Shown in pieces: positions 1-4,057 of a stretch of 7,088 nt of DNA. Origin of the DNA: Planctomycetaceae bacterium (GTDB lineage Bacteria > Planctomycetota > Planctomycetia > Pirellulales > Thermoguttaceae); contig JAITQV010000075.1 in the NCBI GenBank assembly GCA_031288765.1, forward strand, positions 1-7,088, written 5' to 3'. The notes under the pieces were generated by a model, which had not been told where the DNA came from, did no database searches, and was given only the letters and a program-made list of their open reading frames with translations. Positions within the stretch are counted from its first letter, which is position 1. Each line of letters opens with the position of its first letter. Position numbers and translations under genes: made by a program.

Positions 1-2
1 CA

Positions 3-341
3 CTTGAAACAATGAAAAAAGACTTGGACATAATTAAAAAAGAAATTCTGGTTGGAACAATACCAACTACTCAGGAACAACGGAAAAAACGGAATGAATT
101 ACAATCGGAAATTACGAAAGTTGAAAACAGAAATAAAGAAATTGCTGATATGCTGAACAAAATTCCTTTGGCTCATGAAAAAATTGTTAAAAATGAACAA
201 TTCCGTTTTGATTATTCGGTTTATCTTATTCCTGTGCGTGAAGAAGTTACGGACGCACCCGACTCCGCAAATACAATAAACCGGTTGCGAAAAGAAGAGT
301 CTTTACTGATTATGAAAACCGAAACACCGGAACAAAAATGA
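3..341 (+). CDS. C-terminal part of an unrecognised coiled-coil protein (probably 5'-truncated)
   Basis: The reading frame is open to the left edge (codons from position 3), with an internal ATG at 12. No ribosome binding site is visible in the 11 bases before that ATG, so I favour a longer gene cut by the window. If the ATG is real, the product is 109 residues. Counting from it, residues 1-50 are rich in Lys, Glu and Gln with heptad-like hydrophobics, suggesting two short coiled-coil helices broken around a GTIP segment at 15-18. Residues 60-109 are a mixed, possibly beta-containing tail with no Cys and no membrane segment. I recognise no family and assign no function. It lies upstream of, and on the same strand as, the membrane protein at 470, separated by 128 bases. 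That coding region exists is fairly likely. The start is uncertain. Confidence 0.55.
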   Translation, partial: LETMKKDLDIIKKEILVGTIPTTQEQRKKRNELQSEITKVENRNKEIADMLNKIPLAHEKIVKNEQFRFDYSVYLIPVREEVTDAPDSANTINRLRKEESLLIMKTETPEQK

Positions 342-380
342 GTCATGACAACAGTTAATAAGCGGCTAAAATTATTATTG

Positions 381-404
381 ACGGGGTGTTTTCCGTATTT
401 GAAA
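381..404 (+). terminator. Weak candidate terminator hairpin
   Basis: A five-pair stem (ACGGG at 381-385 with TCCGT at 391-395, including one G-T pair) encloses a five-base loop. An AT-rich stretch follows rather than a clean T run. Its position 40 bases past the stop at 341 fits termination of the first gene, but the U-tract is poor, so this is only a weak call. Confidence 0.2.
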
Positions 405-469
405 ATTGTTTTGTTCAACATTGAGGTTTTTAGAACCTCCATGAAATTATTTGCATTTCAATCAAAAAT

Positions 470-1597
470 ATGAAAATAGCCGAAACGAAATTATCATTTA
501 AATATGAACAATCGAAAGAACGTTTTATTTTACAACATCGACATTATCGTGATTGGGGAATTGTTCTGTTTTGTATTTGGGCAGTTTATTATTCAAGTAA
601 GTTGTTCTTGATGTTTTATCTATGGGTTCAATATGGTACCAACAATATTTCATTTCTTACATTTGCTATACCGATTGTTTTTTTCTTTGGTATTTTATTT
701 CTTTGTTCTTGTCGGATAACATGGATACTTGATGCTAATGGATTGAAGCGAAAGTTAGATACAATATTTTTTTCATTCATGAAATTTTTTCCGTTTCATG
801 AGTTACTTTCAATTGAATATTGTATTGATAATAAACAATACAAATTACAATCGAATTCACAAGTTATCGCTAAAACTGTTTGTGGGAACATTGTGATATT
901 GGATAGTATGCTACGTAAAATAACAGTTGAGGAATGTCAGTGGTTAGCTTGTTCTATGCAAGAAATTTTGCTGACATTACAAACAAAACATAATGGATTA
1001 TTGAAGGAAACATTACCTCCTTCAAAGACTCATTGGAATATTCGTTGTGCTGATAAATATTTTGAGATTATTTGTAATGGTCATTGGCAAGTTACACCAA
1101 TTATTACAACAACAATTCTGTTTTTTTTATTTAGTTTTGTTTATGCAATAATTATGTTGACACATTGCCATATTCTTTTAGATATTACCCCTGATGTTGG
1201 TTGGATATGGTGGAAAAAGACCTTATTTTTAGTTATTGTTGGTTTGTTTTGTTTTCCGCCACTTATTATTGTCAATTTTAGTCTTTGGTATAATGCGATT
1301 CGAAGGGTTCGATGGATTTTTACTGACACACAAATAATTCGTCGAACTTCATGTCTTGGACTTAGTGCTTCGCAATATATTACAATGCCTCCACCGTATT
1401 ATATTATGATTTGTAAAGGAGTACCTAATAAACATTTTTATCATAAATTTAGATTCAATTTTTTTCCTGAAGGAGAAAAAGAAATAATTATAACAAGTAA
1501 AATAACCAAACAGAAAATAAGTCTTAAAAACGTAACAAATGATGAAGCAAATTGGTTACAAGGAATGATTTTACAAAACTGCAACAAAAAAATATGA
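470..1597 (+). CDS. Four-segment membrane protein with an internal duplication, family not recognised
   Basis: The product has 375 residues and no recognisable enzyme motif. Hydrophobic segments lie near residues 28-51, 61-81, 209-230 and 251-270, arranged as two pairs. Each pair is followed by a similar soluble block. A short Arg/Trp/Asp strand motif (RITWILD at 82-88; RVRWIFTD at 279-286) is followed by Arg/Lys-rich turns. A beta-rich stretch comes next, and each block ends in a helix carrying a conserved Trp (ITVEECQWLACSM at 151-163; NVTNDEANWLQGM at 354-366). The protein therefore appears to be two copies of one unit, each a membrane hairpin plus a small domain. The soluble part resembles bacterial PH-like membrane proteins of the YdbT/YcxB kind in general layout, which is an inference from pattern only. 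ATG 470 has no Shine-Dalgarno sequence. Base composition is clearly AT-richer than miaA. Function unknown. Confidence 0.8.
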   Translation: MKIAETKLSFKYEQSKERFILQHRHYRDWGIVLFCIWAVYYSSKLFLMFYLWVQYGTNNISFLTFAIPIVFFFGILFLCSCRITWILDANGLKRKLDTIFFSFMKFFPFHELLSIEYCIDNKQYKLQSNSQVIAKTVCGNIVILDSMLRKITVEECQWLACSMQEILLTLQTKHNGLLKETLPPSKTHWNIRCADKYFEIICNGHWQVTPIITTTILFFLFSFVYAIIMLTHCHILLDITPDVGWIWWKKTLFLVIVGLFCFPPLIIVNFSLWYNAIRRVRWIFTDTQIIRRTSCLGLSASQYITMPPPYYIMICKGVPNKHFYHKFRFNFFPEGEKEIIITSKITKQKISLKNVTNDEANWLQGMILQNCNKKI

Positions 1598-1739
1598 CTA
1601 TGCAAAAAACAATCTAGGCACATCAAGTAACATAGTGCTATTGTTCCAATGAGTTAAAAAATCTTAAAACGGATATTTCTAGCGTAATCTATTGATCTTT
1701 TTAGCCTATGCGCTTGTCCACGAACTTTGAAATAGATTA

Positions 1740-1760
1740 AAATTATTAGTATAATAATTT
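1740..1760. terminator. AT-only inverted repeat between convergent genes, possible bidirectional terminator
   Basis: A perfect nine-base inverted repeat (AAATTATTA at 1740-1748 and TAATAATTT at 1752-1760) encloses a three-base spacer. It sits in the 224-base gap between two convergent genes ending at 1597 and 1822. A T-rich stretch follows on the + strand at about 1766-1773. The stem has no G-C pairs, so it would be weak. The location is its main support. I see nothing else in 1598-1821. Confidence 0.3.
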
Positions 1761-1821
1761 ACTTCATTTTTTATAGCACTTCCTAAAAATTGCCCCACAT
1801 TTTATTATAGTAGCAGTAATT

Positions 1822-2337
1822 TTAAGCCTTTTCTAATTTGTTGGACAAGCAAATATGTGCTACAAATACTCCTATATAGAATGTGAATATGGAAGTAATA
1901 ATATATGAAATTAAAAATAAAAAAGGAAACAATAAAAAATAATCAGAGAAAATAAAACCATATAGGAGTATAGTTGGAATGGCATTGATATCATATAATA
2001 TAATACTTACTATTAAAATACTTTTTGCCTGAAATATATTTATATTTATATTTATATTTTTCACATAATTTGATTTTTTATATTGTTTCCATCCTAAAAT
2101 ATATCCACACCAACAAGATAACAATGAGATAGCATAATATATCAAAAATAGAAAATTATAGGGTGATAATCTTCGAAACAATTCATTTGGATGATGTGGT
2201 TCACCTACATAATGTGCCAAAAAAATCGAGATATTAAACAGTATATTAAATACGAATATATACTGAATAAACACAATTACACTACAAATAATGCACATAA
2301 AAATAATTTTTAAATAACTAATCATATGTTTCATCAT
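1822..2337 (-). CDS. Small four-segment membrane protein, family not recognised
   Basis: The product has 171 residues and is overwhelmingly hydrophobic. Membrane segments lie near residues 10-40 (long), 61-82, 104-128 and 133-162. The loop after the first segment holds a His/Pro-rich stretch (GEPHHPNELFRR, 45-56). The loop after the second is basic and Asn/Ile-rich, with alternating NI residues near 95-101 encoded by a short AT-only hexamer repeat. An in-frame stop directly precedes the ATG-ATG pair at 2332-2337, which fixes the 5' limit. There is no Shine-Dalgarno sequence. Composition is about 20-25% GC by eye, far below cutA and miaA, which may mean recent acquisition or weak constraint. 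It starts 59 bases after the cutA stop on the same strand and probably shares its transcript. No function can be given. Confidence 0.7.
   Translation of the reverse strand: MMKHMISYLKIIFMCIICSVIVFIQYIFVFNILFNISIFLAHYVGEPHHPNELFRRLSPYNFLFLIYYAISLLSCWCGYILGWKQYKKSNYVKNINININIFQAKSILIVSIILYDINAIPTILLYGFIFSDYFLLFPFLFLISYIITSIFTFYIGVFVAHICLSNKLEKA
2034..2060. repeat. AT-only hexamer repeat inside the small membrane gene
   Basis: About four copies of a TATATT-like unit lie in tandem. On the - strand they encode the alternating Asn-Ile stretch near residues 95-101 of the membrane protein at 1822-2337. The unit is six bases long, so changes in copy number would keep the frame. Confidence 0.5.
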
Positions 2338-2396
2338 TTAAATAATTTACAAATCGTTTCATCATGATTAAAAGTTGAGTAGAATTAGCATCAGTT

Positions 2397-2738
2397 TCAA
2401 AACCAAAGTATTTTTTTGCATTTATTGCATTGTTCTTCGAGCCAAGCAAGATAATCTTCATTGCCGGCAAGAATCGGTAACGCCACAATTTGAGGACATT
2501 CATAAGGATGTCCGTCACGAACCAATTCAACAAGCCGATCAAATAAAATAGATTTCGTTTTTGCCAAAACTAAAACCTCATCACTTGTTTCGCAGTTTCC
2601 TTTCCAAACGTAAATACTTCGAATTGGTTTCAGAACTTGCGCACATGCGGCTAAATGTGTTTCAACAAGTTTTGTTGCCGCCTGATATGCGGATTCTTCG
2701 GTTGGAAATGTTATTTGAACTTGAATATAGGTTGACAT
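2397..2738 (-). CDS. cutA: CutA1 family divalent-cation tolerance protein
   Basis: The product has 113 residues, the normal length for CutA1. The family folds as a ferredoxin-like domain and forms very stable trimers in the cytoplasm. It was named for a copper-tolerance phenotype in E. coli, but its molecular role is still unsettled. Visible family hallmarks are the N-terminal strand YIQVQITFPTEESA (4-17), the LAACAQVL segment with Cys32 (29-36), IRSIYVWKG (39-47), the DEVLVLAKT strand (53-61), and the signature HPYECPQIVALPI (77-89) followed by YLAWLEE (96-102). The tail after Trp99 contains two extra Cys (104 and 107) spaced CNKC, which is not typical and could bind metal. ATG 2738 is chosen because the family begins this way. 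A GGAA lies 9-12 bases upstream. The gene is divergent from miaA and probably co-transcribed with the membrane gene at 1822-2337. Confidence 0.95.
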   Translation of the reverse strand: MSTYIQVQITFPTEESAYQAATKLVETHLAACAQVLKPIRSIYVWKGNCETSDEVLVLAKTKSILFDRLVELVRDGHPYECPQIVALPILAGNEDYLAWLEEQCNKCKKILWF

Positions 2739-2760
2739 ATAAGTGTTCCGTTTTTATAAT
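2732..2760 (+). promoter_or_regulatory. Exact-consensus sigma70-type promoter toward miaA
   Basis: TTGACA at 2732-2737 and TATAAT at 2755-2760 are separated by exactly 17 bases, a perfect match to the housekeeping promoter consensus. Transcription would start near 2767 and run toward miaA, giving a leader of about 280 bases. The -35 hexamer overlaps the cutA start codon (2736-2738, opposite strand). Confidence 0.75.
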
Positions 2761-2781
2761 GATTCCCTGTTATTTTTGTAA
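2753..2781 (-). promoter_or_regulatory. Candidate divergent promoter for cutA sharing the -10 region
   Basis: Read on the - strand, TTACAA (2776-2781) and TATAAA (2753-2758) are 17 bases apart. The start would fall near 2746, leaving a leader of under 10 bases before the cutA ATG. Its -10 overlaps the + strand TATAAT, so polymerase could not occupy both promoters at once. Confidence 0.4.
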
Positions 2782-2830
2782 GATAATTAACTGTATCTTA
2801 TTTGCGGTTGGAAATCAAGAGGCGGCAATA

Positions 2831-3022
2831 GTGAGTGAAAACACTTCGGCAACAGCCGCTTTGTTGATTGACGTGTTTCGGCGCTGCAACCGGCTAGCCG
2901 TGAACCGACAAATCAGATATAATAACAGCATTACGGTTCGGGAACCGAAAATCATGATCGATATCTGTTGCGGTATTCTTATAAACGGTTATAGGAATTT
3001 ACCGGATTCAGACCTAAATTAA
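2831..3022 (+). CDS. Possible 63-residue small protein with a GTG start
   Basis: A GTG-start frame runs to TAA at 3020-3022, with AGAGG at 2818-2822 eight bases before it, a better ribosome site than most genes here show. The product starts SENTSATAALLIDVFRRC after the initiator and contains three Cys and several Arg. It has no signal peptide or membrane segment and resembles no family I know. It lies on the predicted miaA transcript and ends 27 bases before miaA, so it could act as a leader peptide or minor operon gene. The frame is open further upstream only because it runs antisense through cutA. The dense inverted repeats in the same bases argue for RNA structure instead. I consider coding the less likely reading. 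Confidence 0.2.
   Translation: MSENTSATAALLIDVFRRCNRLAVNRQIRYNNSITVREPKIMIDICCGILINGYRNLPDSDLN
2971..3004 (+). promoter_or_regulatory. Strong 14-bp hairpin upstream of miaA
   Basis: CGGT plus ATTCTTATAA (2971-2984) pairs with TTATAGGAAT plus ACCG (2989-2998 and 3001-3004) around a four-base ACGG loop. There is one G-T pair and a two-base TT bulge at 2999-3000. It ends 45 bases before the miaA start and is the strongest local fold in the interval. No T-run follows, so it is not a standard terminator. A role in RNA stability, processing or translation control is possible. Confidence 0.5.
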
Positions 3023-3049
3023 AAAATTATTAAAATTCTGCATATTGGT

Positions 3050-4057
3050 ATGGGAAGAAAACGTGACGCGAACAAATTGGAATTGGAACGATTTCGCAGA
3101 TTGACATTATCGTGTTGGTATTTGACCGGTCCGACGGCAAGCGGTAAAAGCAGTATCGGTATTGATTTAGCCCGACGGCTTAACGCGGAAATTATATCGC
3201 TGGATTCGATGGCGATTTACCGTGAAATGGATGTGGGAACCGCAAAACTCGCCCCCGAAGATCGAGGCGGAATTCCGCATCACATGATCGATATTGTTGA
3301 CCCCAGCGATGATTACTCTTTGGCTCAATATGTTCGTGAAGCCGGCAATAAAATTGACGAAATCCAACTTCGCGGCAAAAAAGTTCTTTTTGTCGGCGGT
3401 ACGCCGTTGTATCTCAAAGGGATGTTGCGAGGTGTTTTTGAAGGTCCGCCGGCTGATTTTGAGTTTCGGGCTCAACTTCAGAAAAAACTGGTCGGCAATC
3501 CGCCGGAAATGTTACACCAACTGTTGAAAAAAGTTGATCCGGCAACCGCCAAACGGCTTCACCCCAACGATATCCGCCGAATTGTTCGGGCGTTGGAAGT
3601 GTACGAAAAAACCGGAAAACCGATCAGCTCGTTTCAGAAACAGTTTGAAGCCGGAACTCCGGCGTCAAAATGTCATGTGTACGTTTTGCAAACTCCGCGC
3701 GATGTTTTGTACGCACAAATCAACAAACGAGTTGATAGAATGATTTACGATGGTTTTCTCGAAGAAGCGAAACAACTTAGAGAACGAAAAGTCCCCATCG
3801 GTAAAACGGCACGTCAGGCTCTCGGATATAAGGAATTGTTCGACTATCTCGACGGCAAAATGAAATACGTACAAACCGTTGATTTGATTAAACAGAACAC
3901 CCGAAATTTTGCCAAACATCAGGAAACATGGTTTCGCAGTCTTTCCGAATGCCGTTTCACTCCCTCTGATAAACCGGAGTTTGAAGGAATTAAAGACGAA
4001 ACCAAAAACGCAGAACCCGAACCTACCGAACCACAACCAACGGAAAAGAATCAATGA
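3050..4057 (+). CDS. miaA: tRNA dimethylallyltransferase (MiaA)
   Basis: MiaA transfers the dimethylallyl group of DMAPP to N6 of A37, next to the anticodon of tRNAs that read UNN codons. This makes i6A, the precursor of ms2i6A. The product has 335 residues, slightly long for the family. Visible motifs are the P-loop GPTASGKS (27-34), DSMAIYREMDVGTAK (52-66) with Asp52 in the catalytic position, and GGTPLYLKG (116-124). Further on come HPNDIRRIVRALEV (171-184), ARQALGYKEL (254-263) and NTRNFAKHQETWFR (283-296). About 20 residues precede the core, so the N-terminus is longer than in E. coli. ATG 3050 is the first ATG after an in-frame stop at 3020-3022, and no Shine-Dalgarno sequence is visible. 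The last ~25 residues are a Pro/Glu/Thr-rich tail of low complexity (after about 310), not part of the fold. The stop overlaps the next start (ATGA at 4054-4057), indicating translational coupling. Confidence 0.97.
   Translation: MGRKRDANKLELERFRRLTLSCWYLTGPTASGKSSIGIDLARRLNAEIISLDSMAIYREMDVGTAKLAPEDRGGIPHHMIDIVDPSDDYSLAQYVREAGNKIDEIQLRGKKVLFVGGTPLYLKGMLRGVFEGPPADFEFRAQLQKKLVGNPPEMLHQLLKKVDPATAKRLHPNDIRRIVRALEVYEKTGKPISSFQKQFEAGTPASKCHVYVLQTPRDVLYAQINKRVDRMIYDGFLEEAKQLRERKVPIGKTARQALGYKELFDYLDGKMKYVQTVDLIKQNTRNFAKHQETWFRSLSECRFTPSDKPEFEGIKDETKNAEPEPTEPQPTEKNQ

Larger units (their letters stand above)
2767..3049 (+). ncRNA. Predicted structured miaA leader or small RNA, no family recognised
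   Basis: This stretch begins where the consensus promoter should start and runs to the miaA ATG. Its inverted repeats include TAAGATA/TATCTTA (2779-2785 and 2794-2800), GCGGC/GCCGC (2822-2826 and 2855-2859) around AGTG/CACT (2834-2837 and 2842-2845), and TGATT/AATCA (2865-2869 and 2911-2915). CAGATAT/ATATCTG (2914-2920 and 2961-2967) encloses CGGTTC/GAACCG (2934-2939 and 2942-2947). The last is a strong hairpin at 2971-3004. I find no motifs of SRP RNA, RNase P RNA, tmRNA or a tRNA. No T-tract follows the last hairpin, so read-through into miaA is more likely than an independent terminated RNA. Part of the region is also open for a 63-codon frame, so coding is a rival explanation. Confidence 0.3.

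Noticed and set aside
423..439. GAGGTT/AACCTC hairpin upstream of the gene at 470
   Set aside because: It has six pairs with a five-base loop and no T-tract. It could be chance in this AT-rich gap, and nothing ties it to a function.
2318..2542. 74-codon - strand frame between cutA and the small membrane gene
   Set aside because: It overlaps the 3' part of cutA in another frame and the start of the next gene, and resembles no family.
2891..2900. Perfect palindrome CGGCTAGCCG
   Set aside because: Ten bases alone can occur by chance. As a hairpin it has only three pairs, and no second copy was found as an operator pair.
2934..2947. CGGTTCGGGAACCG looks like a tRNA T-arm
   Set aside because: The loop is too short, and no acceptor stem, D-arm or anticodon arm can be placed around it.
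2561..3022. 153-codon + strand frame with ATG at 2561
   Set aside because: Its first 59 codons are antisense to the well-supported cutA gene. Only the tail from GTG 2831 is considered, with low confidence.
3203..3220. MiaA has Ala rather than Gln after DSM
   Set aside because: E. coli MiaA also lacks Gln there (DSALIYKGMD), so this is normal variation and not a lost active-site residue.
3665..4054. 129-codon - strand frame opposite miaA
   Set aside because: It is a shadow of the miaA codons. The product is rich in Phe and Arg from reverse-reading Lys/Glu/Pro codons.
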